A stretch of DNA of 64,000 bases from Amycolatopsis thailandensis (GCF_002234405.1 NZ_NMQT01000060.1:1-64000), one strand, 5' to 3'. Counted from the stretch's first letter, positions 33,300-41,535 are shown. Numbers and translations are program-made. Notes: generated by a model from the sequence alone, not told the origin.

Positions 33300-33383
33300 T
33301 TCGAAACCACCCAAAGCGTCATATAACGCGCTGTCCATCCCCTCCCGCCCCATTCGGCGGCCCGCGCGAATTAGACTGGTCGG

Positions 33384-33923
33384 GTGACCGTGGTCGAATC
33401 CGTCCTTTCCCGGACGCCCGAGCCGCTCCGATCGGTGCTGATCAAGCACCGCGAGCTGCTGAAGTTCGCGATCGTGGGCGGAACCACGTTCCTCGTCGAC
33501 AACGGCGTCTGGTACCTGCTGAAACTCAGCGTGCTGGAGTCGAAGCCGACCACGGCGAAGGCGATCGCGATCATCGTCGCGACGATCGTGTCCTACATCC
33601 TCAACCGCGAATGGTCCTTCCGCACCCGCGGCGGCCGCGAGCGGCATCACGAGGCGGCGCTCTTCTTCGTGATCAGCGGGATCGCCGTGGTGGTCAACCT
33701 GATCCCGCTCTACACGTCGCGGTACGTCTTCGATCTCGAAGTGCCGCACGTGACCCGGTTCGTCCAGGAGTTCGCGGACTTCACGAGCGGCTCGATCATC
33801 GGCATGTTCCTGGCGATGTTCTTCCGTTTCTGGGGTTTCAAGAAGTGGGTCTTCCCCGACGAGCTGGGCGAACGGCGCCGGGACAGCGACGAGCCGGACG
33901 ACGACGTCGTCCCTCTCCGGTAA
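33384..33923 (+). CDS. GtrA-like membrane protein
   Basis: A 179-residue paralogue of the preceding gene with the same four-helix plan: KFAIVGGTTFLVDNGVWYLL, SYILNREWSFRTRGG, LFFVISGIAVVVNLIPLYT and FRFWGFKKWVFP. The N terminus is longer (VVESVLSRTPEPLRSVLIK). The GTG is used as start; the 84-base gap holds no clear terminator, so the two probably form an operon. The pair likely arose by duplication. Confidence 0.82.
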   Translation: MTVVESVLSRTPEPLRSVLIKHRELLKFAIVGGTTFLVDNGVWYLLKLSVLESKPTTAKAIAIIVATIVSYILNREWSFRTRGGRERHHEAALFFVISGIAVVVNLIPLYTSRYVFDLEVPHVTRFVQEFADFTSGSIIGMFLAMFFRFWGFKKWVFPDELGERRRDSDEPDDDVVPLR

Positions 33924-33927
33924 GTAC

Positions 33928-33956
33928 TTGCCAAAAGACATGTGATTGTCTAGGGT
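33928..33956 (+). promoter_or_regulatory. Sigma-A-type promoter TTGCCA-N17-TAGGGT
   Basis: TTGCCA (33928-33933) and TAGGGT (33951-33956) are separated by 17 bases, a good match to actinobacterial housekeeping promoters. The predicted start of transcription is around 33962, exactly at the ATG of the small broken frame described next, so a leaderless message is expected. It may also drive the MFS operon at 34159. Confidence 0.5.
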
Positions 33957-33961
33957 CATCC

Positions 33962-34067
33962 ATGTCAACGTTCCTTCACTGATGACGCCGGCCGGGTTCG
34001 TACGGTCGAGCGGGACGAATTCGAGGTGATCGCCAAGCGCGAAGAGGACCGCATCCGGTTCGGATGA
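33962..34067 (+). pseudogene. Small leaderless frame interrupted by a one-base shift
   Basis: ATG 33962 reads six codons (MSTFLH) before TGA. Removing one base (C at 33977) joins this to a second frame that continues TDDAGRVRTVERDEFEVIAK and a further dozen residues to TGA 34065, giving a 34-residue charged peptide. The second frame has no start of its own, and its codon use is normal for the genome. It may be a small gene broken by a frameshift or sequencing error, or the leader of the MFS operon. I recognise no family. Confidence 0.35.
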
Positions 34068-34158
34068 CGGTTGAGCCTTTTCCCGTCTTGGCGGGGATCC
34101 AGAGCAGTGCTCTGCGTCCCTCGCGTTCCCTCGTTTCTTCCAGTGAACGGATCCTTTC

Positions 34159-35517
34159 TTGAGCACCGCTCTCGGCGCGCCTCCGCGCGCCCGAAACACC
34201 CTTGCCCTCGTCGGGCTCTTCGCCTCCGTCTTCCTGGCGATGCTCGACGCCCAGGTCGTCGCGACCGCCCTGCCGCGGATGGTCGCCGAACTCGGCGGCG
34301 CCACGTCGTTCGCCTGGGTCACCACCGCCTATCTGCTGGCGGGCAGCGTCAGCGCGCCCGTCTACGGAAAACTCGGCGACCTCTTCGGCCGCAAACGCGT
34401 CGTCGCCGTCGCGATCACGCTGTTCGTTCTCGGCTCGCTCGCCTGCGCGCTCGCGCCGACGATGCCGCTGCTGATCTCCGCCCGCGTCCTCCAGGGCGTC
34501 GGCTCCGGCGGTCTGTTCGTCGCGGTCGCCGCGATCATCGGCGAACTGTTCCCCGGCCGCGAAGGCGCCCGCTATTTCGCCTGGTTCTCGATCTGTTTCG
34601 CCGGGTCCTCGCTGGCGGGCCCTGTCGTCGGCGGCCTGCTGACCGATTTCGCGGGCTGGCGCTCGATCTTCTGGCTCAACGTTCCGATCGGCCTGGTCGC
34701 GCTCGTCATCGTCGCGAGGTTCCTGCGGCTCGAACGACGCCGGACGACCGCTCCGTTCGACTTCGCGGGCATCGTCGTGCTGTCCGGCGCGATCGTCGGC
34801 CTGACCCTGGCGACTCCCTTGTCGGCGTCGATCGGCGCCGTGCTGCTCGTCGCTTTCCTGTTCATCGAGCGCCGGGCGGCCGAACCGATCATCCCGCTTC
34901 GGCTGTTCCGCGCCAGGATGTTCAGCCTGAGCGTGCTGGCCAGTGCCGCGGCCGGGTTCGTCTTCCTGGGCTCGGTCAACTACCTGGCGCTCTTCCTGCA
35001 GACGGCCGGCGGCGCTGGGCCGTCGGAAGCCGGGCTCCTGCTGCTTCCCATGACGCTCGCGGTCGCCGCGTCGTCGATGGTCGCGGGCAAGGTCATCGCC
35101 AAGACCGGCGCCTACCGCTGGGCGCCGATCCTCAGCATGACCCTCGGCCTCGCCGCCGCTCTCGCGATGTCCACAATGGACGAAACGACCCCGCTGCCGC
35201 TCGTCGTCGCCTATCTCGTCGTGTTCGGCGCGGCGGCCGGACTCAACATGCAGGTGCTTTCCATGGCGGCGCAACAGAACGTCGCCCGGACCGACCTCGG
35301 CGCCGTCTCGGCGACCGTCGGCTTCCTGCGGTCCCTCGGCACCACGGCCGGACTGACCGTTTTCGGCGCGGTGTTCACGAATTCGTTCGGCACCGACAGC
35401 CCCGCCGGATACGCGTCCGCGCTCGACGGCGTGTTCTGGGTGATGGTCCCGGTCCTCGTGCTCGGCCTCGCCGCTTCCCTCTTCCTGCCGCGCGTTTCGC
35501 TGCGGCGCAATCACTAG
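34159..35517 (+). CDS. MFS transporter, DHA2-like drug/proton antiporter
   Basis: A 452-residue major facilitator protein with 12 or more helices. LDAQVVATALPRM (about 30-42) is the motif-D1-like sequence of DHA2 exporters, GKLGDLFGRKRVV (about 71-83) is motif A, and GPVVGGLLTDFAGWR is motif-C-like. TTG 34159 is the only start giving a normal N terminus. It is followed 11 bases later by an NAD(P)-binding protein gene with AGGAG overlapping the stop region, so they are co-transcribed. The substrate is unknown; a small toxic organic compound is likely. Confidence 0.85.
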   Translation: MSTALGAPPRARNTLALVGLFASVFLAMLDAQVVATALPRMVAELGGATSFAWVTTAYLLAGSVSAPVYGKLGDLFGRKRVVAVAITLFVLGSLACALAPTMPLLISARVLQGVGSGGLFVAVAAIIGELFPGREGARYFAWFSICFAGSSLAGPVVGGLLTDFAGWRSIFWLNVPIGLVALVIVARFLRLERRRTTAPFDFAGIVVLSGAIVGLTLATPLSASIGAVLLVAFLFIERRAAEPIIPLRLFRARMFSLSVLASAAAGFVFLGSVNYLALFLQTAGGAGPSEAGLLLLPMTLAVAASSMVAGKVIAKTGAYRWAPILSMTLGLAAALAMSTMDETTPLPLVVAYLVVFGAAAGLNMQVLSMAAQQNVARTDLGAVSATVGFLRSLGTTAGLTVFGAVFTNSFGTDSPAGYASALDGVFWVMVPVLVLGLAASLFLPRVSLRRNH

Positions 35518-35528
35518 GAGCTTTCACG

Positions 35529-36365
35529 ATGATCCTCGTTCTCGGTTCCACCGGCAAAATCGGCCGCGAACTCGTTCCCGCGCTGCTGGACAAGGGCGCG
35601 CGCGTGCGCGCCCTGACGCGCGACCCCTCCCGCGCCCGGATCGATCCGCGCGCCGAAGTCGCCGCCGGCGATCTCGACGCTTTCGACCCCGGGCTGCTCG
35701 ACGGCGTCGAGCGCGTCTTCGTCCTGACCTCCGGGCACGGCTCCGACCCCCTTTCCCAGGAACGAACCGTGCTCAAGGCCGCCGCCGGTATCGCGCACGT
35801 CGTCAAGCTTTCGACGACCGGAGTCCACTTCGGACAGACCGATCCGATCTCCCTGATCCACACCGAAGCGGAGAAGGCCGTGCGTGAGGCCGGTCCGGAC
35901 TGGACGATCCTGCGCCCCGGCACTTTCATGGACAACCGGTTCGCCTGGCTGCCCGCCGTGCGCGGCGACGGTGTCATCCGCGTCCCCGTCGGCGATCCGG
36001 CGTCCGCGCTGGTGCACGTCCGCGATATCGCCGCGGTCGCCGCGACCGTGCTGACCACCGACGGGCACGCGGGCAAGACGTACCCGATCACCGGCGGCGA
36101 AGCGCTGACGACGCGGCGGCAGGTCGAGATCCTCGGCGACGCTCTCGGCCGGCCGCTGACCTACGTCGAAGAACCCGAAGCCGACGCCCGCGCGCGGATG
36201 CTCGGCTTCGGCTGGCCCGCTTCGGCTATCGATGGGCTCTTCGAGCTCAAACGGCAGTCCGCCGGGAACGAGGAGATCGTGTTCGGCACCGTCCGCGACC
36301 TTCTCGGGCGGGCGCCGCTGACGTTCGCCGACTGGGCTCGGGAGCACGCCGGCGCGTTCGCCTGA
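35529..36365 (+). CDS. NmrA-type NAD(P)-binding atypical short-chain reductase
   Basis: A 278-residue protein with the Rossmann loop VLGSTGKIGRELVPALL at the N terminus, VFVLTSGHGSDPLSQERTVL, and WTILRPGTFMDNRFAWLPAV. These features fit the NmrA/HSCARG-like group, which sense NADP(H) or reduce quinones and small molecules. No Tyr-x3-Lys active site is obvious. ATG 35529 follows AGGAG (35516-35520). The coupling with the MFS exporter suggests a detoxification or specialised-metabolite unit. Confidence 0.83.
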   Translation: MILVLGSTGKIGRELVPALLDKGARVRALTRDPSRARIDPRAEVAAGDLDAFDPGLLDGVERVFVLTSGHGSDPLSQERTVLKAAAGIAHVVKLSTTGVHFGQTDPISLIHTEAEKAVREAGPDWTILRPGTFMDNRFAWLPAVRGDGVIRVPVGDPASALVHVRDIAAVAATVLTTDGHAGKTYPITGGEALTTRRQVEILGDALGRPLTYVEEPEADARARMLGFGWPASAIDGLFELKRQSAGNEEIVFGTVRDLLGRAPLTFADWAREHAGAFA

Positions 36366-36436
36366 CCTGCGGCTGCGCGGCCGGAAGAGAGCAAGGGACC
36401 TTTGCTGTCGCCTGGGTGATCGACCGGAGGGAGCGT

Positions 36437-36493
36437 CTGCAATGAAAGGCTCTTTCCTTGCGAAATTTGCAAGGAAAGAGCCTTTCATTGCAG
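36437..36493. terminator. Perfect 25-bp hairpin (AATTT-core family)
   Basis: Bases 36437-36461 pair perfectly with 36469-36493 around GAAATTT. The arm contains TGCAATGAAAGGCTCTTTCC. It is 72 bases after the reductase stop. The 36366-37071 gap (706 bases) holds no credible gene; it is occupied by this hairpin, the mosaic repeat and the GATAGCAAAGG array listed next. Confidence 0.75.
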
Positions 36494-36527
36494 CGGCGTG
36501 AGCGAGGGGCCTCTTGCTTGCGCCTGG

Positions 36528-36770
36528 CTCCGTGAAGGACCCCTTCATGTACTTGGCCTGCTGTCGCGAAGGGCGAGTTTCCTCGACTGAGCCGAGAGAA
36601 GGAGGCCTTCACGCGCGCCCGCTGTGATGTGTGGGGTTTCTGGGGCTCTTGAGGCACCTGAGGTACTCCGGCTGTCCGTGAAGGGCCCCTTGAGGGACCC
36701 AGAGTCCGTGAAGGGCCCCTTCACTACCTTCAAGGTAGGCAAGGAGGCCTTCACGGGCCCGCACCCAGCC
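36528..36770. repeat. Mosaic intergenic repeat, copy B
   Basis: Related over its length to 185-405: CTCCGTGAAGG, CCTTCATGTACTTGG, CTGAGCCG, GGCCTTCACGCGC, CCCGCTGTGATGTG and the ACCTTCAAGGTAGGCAAGGAGG block occur with the same sense, partly in different order. It holds two direct copies of GTCCGTGAAGGGCCCCTT (from 36674 and 36704), the second completing a perfect 17-base palindrome (36708-36724). A larger imperfect hairpin spans 36705-36756. No coding potential is evident. Confidence 0.72.
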
Positions 36771-36796
36771 CGGCCAACCCCCAGAGCGAGCCCAGC

Positions 36797-36912
36797 GATA
36801 GCAAAGGACCCTTGCTATCACTTCTCTCAACATTGAGACAAACGATAGCAAGGGTCCTTTGCTCACGTTTGTTAGCACGCTAACCAACGGAAGCAAAGGA
36901 CCCTTGCTATCG
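36797..36912. repeat. Three GATAGCAAAGGACCC units able to form alternative hairpins
   Basis: Unit 1 is GATAGCAAAGGACCCTTGC at 36797-36819, unit 2 is its inverse at 36843-36863, and unit 3, in the first orientation, is at 36892-36912. Unit 2 can pair with unit 1 (20 of 21) or with unit 3 (21 of 21) but not both. It lies about 160 bases before the response-regulator start, in the usual place for an attenuator leader, though no leader peptide or anti-terminator is otherwise evident. Confidence 0.6.
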
Positions 36913-37071
36913 CGCGCCTGGGCCGAAAGGGTTAACGACTTGGGGCGGATCCCCCGGATACGCGACACTCATCAGGCGTTTAATTCTCGCCGGTCCGCTG
37001 TCCGGACCACGCGTTGTCCGCGACCGGCCCGCTCGCTAACGTGCCGCGACGGGGAGACAGGGGGAGACCGT

Positions 37072-37719
37072 ATGAACGAACGCCTGCGCGTGCTCGTGGT
37101 CGACGACCATCCGCTTTTCCGGTTCGGGGTCTGCACACTGCTCGCCAACGAACCGCAGGTCGACGTCGTCGGCGAGGCCGCGAGCGGGGCGCACGCGATC
37201 AGCGCGGCGAGCGCCCTCGGACCCGACGTCGTGGTCATGGACCTGCATTTGCCCGACATCAGCGGCGCCGAGGCCACCCGGCACATCGTCGCCGAGCAGC
37301 CCGGCGTCGGCGTGCTCATGCTGACGATGGCGGACGAGAGCGAATCCGTTTTCTCCGCGATGCGCGCCGGGGCGCGCGGATATCTGCTCAAGGACGCCGA
37401 ACCCGACGAAATCATCCGTGCCGTTCACGCCGTCGCGAGGCGCGAAGCGATCTTCGGTCCCGACATCGCGACGCGAGTCCTCGGCTTCTTCAACCACTCG
37501 CAGCCGAACACGGACACGGTGTTCCCGGAACTGACCGTCCGCGAACGAGAGGTCCTCTCGCTCATCGCCGGCGGGCACAGCAACACCGTCATCGCCAGCA
37601 CCCTCTGTCTCAGCCCGAAGACGGTGCGGAACCACATCTCCAACGTGTTCAGCAAACTCCACGTCGCGGACCGCGCCGAGGCGATCGTGCGCGCCCGCGA
37701 AGCCGGGCTGGGTCGTTGA
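37072..37719 (+). CDS. NarL/FixJ-family response regulator
   Basis: A 215-residue regulator. The receiver domain (about 4-122) has VVDDHPLFRFG with the acidic pair, VVMDLHLPDISGAE with phospho-acceptor Asp near residue 56, and GYLLKDAEPDE with the conserved Lys. A LuxR-type helix-turn-helix follows (LTVREREVLSLIAGGHSNTV, LCLSPKTVRNHISNVFSKL). ATG 37072 follows GGGGGAGA. No histidine kinase is adjacent; the next gene is another LuxR-type regulator with a degenerate receiver and then a DUF4255 gene. Confidence 0.87.
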   Translation: MNERLRVLVVDDHPLFRFGVCTLLANEPQVDVVGEAASGAHAISAASALGPDVVVMDLHLPDISGAEATRHIVAEQPGVGVLMLTMADESESVFSAMRAGARGYLLKDAEPDEIIRAVHAVARREAIFGPDIATRVLGFFNHSQPNTDTVFPELTVREREVLSLIAGGHSNTVIASTLCLSPKTVRNHISNVFSKLHVADRAEAIVRAREAGLGR

Positions 37720-37875
37720 GGCCCACAAGCCGCCGTTGAAAAATCGACCCCGATAAGGGCGGCTTTTCGGGCAATTCCGGGACCGGAGTCCCATGCGCCC
37801 GGGACACCTCACCCGGCAGGGTGAGTGGTGCGAGGGGTGGGGCCCTCGCACAGTTCGAGGGGAATGGGGAATCAC

Positions 37876-38508
37876 ATGTTCGAACCGAACAGGACACCCG
37901 TGGTCGTCCGCGCCACCGATCCGATCCTGCACAACGGCGTCTGCATGACGCTCCGCTCCCGTGACGACGTCTGGCTGGTGGACGGGGAGACCGCCGACCC
38001 GGGCATGGTGGCCCTCCTGGTCACCGATCGTCTCGACGAGGCCATGACGCAACTGCTGTCCGCGCTGCACCACCAGGGGTTCACCCGCATCGTGCTCATC
38101 GCGGGGGAAGTCGACGACAACGAGATCCTCAGCGCCATCGAGCACGGCGTCTGCGCGGTCGCCCGCCGTTCGGAGGCGGGCGCCGACGTCCTGGTCCGGT
38201 TGATCAAGGCGGCCGCGGCCGGGGAAGGCGCGCTCCCGCCCGACCTGCTGGGCAGGCTCCTGCACCGGGTCTCGCGGCTGCAACGTCAGGTCTTGCAGCC
38301 GCGCGGCCTGCATCTCGGTGGCATGAGCAGCCGGGAGACCGAGGTGCTCAAGCTGGTCGCGTCGGGGTTCTCGACACAGGAGATCGCCGACCAGCTCTGC
38401 TATTCGCAGCGCACGGTGAAGAGCATCCTGCACGACGTCACCAACCGGTTCCAGCTCCGGAACCGGTCGCACGCGGTGGCCTACGCACTGCGTGAGGGAT
38501 TGATCTGA
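37876..38508 (+). CDS. LuxR-type regulator with degenerate receiver domain
   Basis: A 210-residue protein. The N-terminal ~120 residues follow a receiver outline (VVVRATDPILHNGVCMTL) but lack the DD pair, the phospho-Asp and the KxD/E lysine, reading VALLVTDRLDEAMTQ and CAVARRSEAGADVL instead, so it is probably not phosphorylated. The C-terminal helix-turn-helix (MSSRETEVLKLVASGFSTQE, LCYSQRTVKSILHDV) is intact. The stop is four bases before the DUF4255 gene, suggesting that it controls that gene or a distant contractile-particle locus. Confidence 0.8.
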   Translation: MFEPNRTPVVVRATDPILHNGVCMTLRSRDDVWLVDGETADPGMVALLVTDRLDEAMTQLLSALHHQGFTRIVLIAGEVDDNEILSAIEHGVCAVARRSEAGADVLVRLIKAAAAGEGALPPDLLGRLLHRVSRLQRQVLQPRGLHLGGMSSRETEVLKLVASGFSTQEIADQLCYSQRTVKSILHDVTNRFQLRNRSHAVAYALREGLI

Positions 38509-38512
38509 CGTC

Positions 38513-38926
38513 GTGATCACCGAGATCGACGGGGCGTTGTGCCGGCTCATCGCGACGCGGCTGCCGGAAGGGACGGTGGTCCGGCTGGATCCGCCGAAAC
38601 CCACCTGGCAGACCGAGACACCGGTTTCGACCGTCGATCTGTTCCTCTTCGCCCTGCACGGCGCCGGTCCGGGAACCGGCGCCGTGCGGGCGAAGCGGTG
38701 CGAACTGTCCTATTTGATCACCGCGCGGGCGGACAAGGTCCGGGACGAGCACACCCTGCTCGACCGGTCGCTACGGGTGTTGCTCGGGACCGAGTTCCTC
38801 ATCGTCGACGAGCAGCCCTTGCGGCTGACCATCGGGAAGACCGATCCGACCGGGCTTTGGGTCAGCCTCGGCCTGCCCGCCAGGGCGGCGTTCGTCGTCA
38901 CGGTCACGGCGGAGTACCGAGACTGA
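38513..38926 (+). CDS. DUF4255 (Pvc16 N-terminal-like) protein
   Basis: A 137-residue protein matching my memory of the DUF4255/Pvc16_N family: opening MITEIDGALCRLIATRLPEG, LDPPKPTW, VDLFLFALH, CELSYLITARADKVRDEHTL and LLDRSLRVLL. Family members are tail-terminator or cap components of phage-tail-like extracellular contractile injection systems. No sheath, tube, baseplate or ATPase gene is in the window, so the gene is an orphan here. GTG 38513 follows the regulator by four bases. Its end overlaps the opposite-strand gene by 23 bases. Confidence 0.72.
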   Translation: MITEIDGALCRLIATRLPEGTVVRLDPPKPTWQTETPVSTVDLFLFALHGAGPGTGAVRAKRCELSYLITARADKVRDEHTLLDRSLRVLLGTEFLIVDEQPLRLTIGKTDPTGLWVSLGLPARAAFVVTVTAEYRD

Positions 38927-39416
38927 GCACCGAGGCCCGCCGCAAGACCACCCCGCCGATGGACGCCAGCTGCGTGCCGAAGAGCTCGCACCATTCGGTG
39001 GCGGTCTCGGGCGGGCCGCATTCACCGGCCCGCATGGCCCACTTCGCCCGGACTTCGAGGCAGTAGCCGAGCAAGCCGGTCAGGGTCAGCCCGTTCCGGC
39101 CGGCGCCGACCCAGCAGGTGCCCCGGTAGACCCAGCTGCCCGGGGGCCGGAACACGGCGCTCTCCTGGACGAACCGGTGCCCCGCCGCTGCGGTGACGGA
39201 CGCGACCGGGGTGTCGATCCCGCTGACGAACAAGCCCTTCGAAAGCAGGTCCAGGGCCTCGGCCTCCATCCGCTCCACCACGCCGGGCTGACGACGGCAC
39301 GCGTACAGGTCGCCGTCGAAGGACAACCGCACGGAGATCGCCACCTTGCCGATCTCCACGGTCGCCGCGGCCACCGGGCTCACCGGTGGGCGGTACCGGA
39401 ACGCCGTCGCTCGCAC
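38904..39416 (-). CDS. Hypothetical protein, convergent with DUF4255 gene
   Basis: A 170-residue protein that I do not recognise. It has no signal peptide; the middle is rich in Gly and aromatic residues (GHRFVQESAVFRPPGSWVYR) and there are four Cys. Possible beta-strands alternate with short helices, the longest helix being VVERMEAEALDLLSKG. GTG 39416 is used. Its 3' end overlaps DUF4255 by 23 bases. It might belong with the DUF4255 module or be unrelated. Confidence 0.5.
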   Translation of the reverse strand: MRATAFRYRPPVSPVAAATVEIGKVAISVRLSFDGDLYACRRQPGVVERMEAEALDLLSKGLFVSGIDTPVASVTAAAGHRFVQESAVFRPPGSWVYRGTCWVGAGRNGLTLTGLLGYCLEVRAKWAMRAGECGPPETATEWCELFGTQLASIGGVVLRRASVLSLGTPP

Positions 39417-39479
39417 TCCCCGACGTTAGGTCGGCGCGCTTCCGCCGCCCTGCCCGATGGGGTGATCCTTCGGGAGGTC

Positions 39480-40763
39480 TTAGCGAGGGACCCGTTCGGC
39501 GGGCCAGCGCACTTCGGCCACATCGCCCGGCCTCGGGACCTTCAAGAAAAGACTGAACACCGCGGGCTGTTTGCTCGACAACTCCAGCCGTCCGCCGTCG
39601 GCCTCGATGAGCGCGCGGGCCAGGGCGAGCCCGACGCCGGTCGAGCCGCCGCCGGAGAATCCGCGTTCGAAGATGTGCGGCGCCAGCTCGTCGGGCACTC
39701 CCGATCCGGTGTCGGCGACCTCGATGACGACGGTGCCCTCCGTGTCACCTCGCCGGGCGGCGAGCGTGACCGTTCCCGCGCCGTGGCGCAGCGCGTTGTC
39801 GAGGAGGACCCCGACGACCTCGCGCAGGCGGCCCGGTGTCGCCCTCACCCTGAGCCCGTCCGTGACGCGGATCCGGAGATGCCTGCCTTCGGCGCGAAGC
39901 AGCTGTCGCCATTCCTCCGAAATCTCGGGAAGCATTCCCGGCAGGCTCACCGGTTCCGCGCCGACCTCGCGCGCCGCCCGCGCGGCGGCGAGCAGTTCGT
40001 CGAGCGCTTCGGCCAGCCGGTCCGCCTGTTCCTGTGCGGCCTTCGCCTCGTCGACGACGTCCTGATCGGGGTGGATGGTCAGCGGTTCGAGCCGCAGTTG
40101 CAGCGCGGTCAACCGGCTTCGCAGCTGATGCGAGACGTCGCCGACCAGCTGACGTTCTCGCTGGACGAGCTGCGCGAGCGCCGTCCCCGACGCGTCGAGC
40201 GCTTCGGCGACCATGTCGAGTTCGCCTACGCCATAGCGTTTCGGATCCGGCCGGAAATCGCCGCCGCCGAGTTTGACCGCGCGATCGGCGACGTGTCTCA
40301 GCGGTTTCGCGAGCCGCCGCGCGGTCACGGTCGCGACCACCGTGCCGGTGCCCACCGACAGCACGACCAGCAGCACCACGAGCAGCGTCATCTGGGTCTG
40401 GCGAGTGCGCATCGGCCCGGCGGGCACGGCCAGCTCGACCTCGCCGTGCAACGCGATCGGTGCCTTCTCCGACACCACGTCGGAGCCCGGGTCGGAGCCG
40501 TACCGTTTCTCGATCTGCCCTTGCGCGCGGACGGTCAGCAATCCGCCCTGCGGGACGGCCACCCGGACCAGTTCGAGGTTGATCGGCTGGCCGACGGCGA
40601 TCTCGCTGTCCAGCGTCGCCGCGATCCCCCGGGCCGAGGACGCCAGGTTCTCGCGGTTGAGGTTCTCGACCAGCTGCCAGGCGGTGATCCCCAGCGGGAT
40701 GCCCAGCACGGCGGCGGTGACCGCGACGGCGAGCAGGATCGCCAGGAGGATGCGGCGGCGCAT
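39480..40763 (-). CDS. Sensor histidine kinase (HisKA type)
   Basis: A 427-residue kinase. Membrane helices are at about 5-27 and 126-147, enclosing a ~100-residue extracytoplasmic sensor. A HAMP domain follows (ARRLAKPLRHVADRAVKLGG), then the dimerisation helix with the phospho-His in VGDVSHQLRSRLTALQLRLE. The ATPase domain has N-box LLDNALRHG, DTGSGVPDEL and STGVGLALARALIEADGG. Its ATG is one base after the response-regulator stop, so it is the second gene of a standard two-component operon. The signal is unknown. Confidence 0.92.
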   Translation of the reverse strand: MRRRILLAILLAVAVTAAVLGIPLGITAWQLVENLNRENLASSARGIAATLDSEIAVGQPINLELVRVAVPQGGLLTVRAQGQIEKRYGSDPGSDVVSEKAPIALHGEVELAVPAGPMRTRQTQMTLLVVLLVVLSVGTGTVVATVTARRLAKPLRHVADRAVKLGGGDFRPDPKRYGVGELDMVAEALDASGTALAQLVQRERQLVGDVSHQLRSRLTALQLRLEPLTIHPDQDVVDEAKAAQEQADRLAEALDELLAAARAAREVGAEPVSLPGMLPEISEEWRQLLRAEGRHLRIRVTDGLRVRATPGRLREVVGVLLDNALRHGAGTVTLAARRGDTEGTVVIEVADTGSGVPDELAPHIFERGFSGGGSTGVGLALARALIEADGGRLELSSKQPAVFSLFLKVPRPGDVAEVRWPAERVPR

Positions 40764-40764
40764 G

Positions 40765-41535
40765 CTATTCCGCGTTGAAACGGAAACCGACGCCGCGGAC
40801 GGTGGCTATCCGCCGTTCGCCGTCGCCGTTCCCGCCGGGTTTGCCCGTCCGGCCCGCCGCTTCGTCGGCGGCGATGCTGTGGTTACTGTCGGCGAAGCCA
40901 CTTGACTTGCCCGCCCGGCTGGCAGCTTCGTCGGCCGCGATGGCGAGCTTCCGGCGCAGCCAGGACATGTGCATGTCGAGTGTCTTCGAAGTCTTCGATT
41001 CGAGGTCGTTCCACACCTCGGCGAGGATCTCGTCGCGGCTGACCACCTGGCCCGCGCGGCTCATCAGCACCCGCAGCAGCTCGAACTCCTTGTTGGCCAG
41101 CTGCACCTCGTGCAGGTCCACGGTGACCATCCTGGCACCGAGGTCCATCCGCACTCCCCCGGCTTCGAGCACTTCGGGCGCCCGGCGGCGGAGCAGCGCC
41201 CGGATGCGGGCCAGCAGTTCGGCGAGCCGGAACGGTTTGGCGACGTAATCGTCGGCGCCGGCGTCGAGCCCGACCACGAAATCGACCTCGTCCGTACGCG
41301 CGGTCAGCATCAGCACCGGGACCTCGGTGCCGCTGGCCCGCAGGCGACGGCAGACCTCCAGGCCGTCCATCCCGGGCAGGCCGAGATCGAGGACCAGCAG
41401 ATCCACCCGATCGCTCGCGGTCGCGTCGAGAGCGGCGGGCCCGTCGCCGACGACACGCACGTCATACCCCTCCCGCTGGAGTGCGCGGGAAAGCGGATCG
41501 GCGATGGCCGGGTCGTCCTCGGCGAGTAGCACCAT
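40765..41535 (-). CDS. OmpR-family response regulator with repeat insertion in the DNA-binding wing
   Basis: A 256-residue regulator (ATG 41535; GTG 41541 adds two residues). The receiver has LLAEDDPAIADPL, VLDLGLPGMDGLE and GADDYVAKPFRLAELLAR. The winged-helix domain is normal through MHMSWLRRKLAIA, but the short turn before the final VRGVGFRFN is replaced by about 40 extra residues with two near-copies of IAADEAASRAGK (AIAADEAASRAGKSSG, SIAADEAAGRTGKPGG). The DNA repeats are near 40839-40878 and 40908-40946. The insertion extends the wing that touches the DNA minor groove; its effect is unknown. Confidence 0.9.
   Translation of the reverse strand: MVLLAEDDPAIADPLSRALQREGYDVRVVGDGPAALDATASDRVDLLVLDLGLPGMDGLEVCRRLRASGTEVPVLMLTARTDEVDFVVGLDAGADDYVAKPFRLAELLARIRALLRRRAPEVLEAGGVRMDLGARMVTVDLHEVQLANKEFELLRVLMSRAGQVVSRDEILAEVWNDLESKTSKTLDMHMSWLRRKLAIAADEAASRAGKSSGFADSNHSIAADEAAGRTGKPGGNGDGERRIATVRGVGFRFNAE

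Noticed and set aside
36859..37071. N-terminal extension of the NarL-type regulator at 37072
   Set aside because: The upstream frame passes through the GATAGCAAAGG repeats and has no receiver sequence; GGGGGAGA and normal receiver start support 37072.
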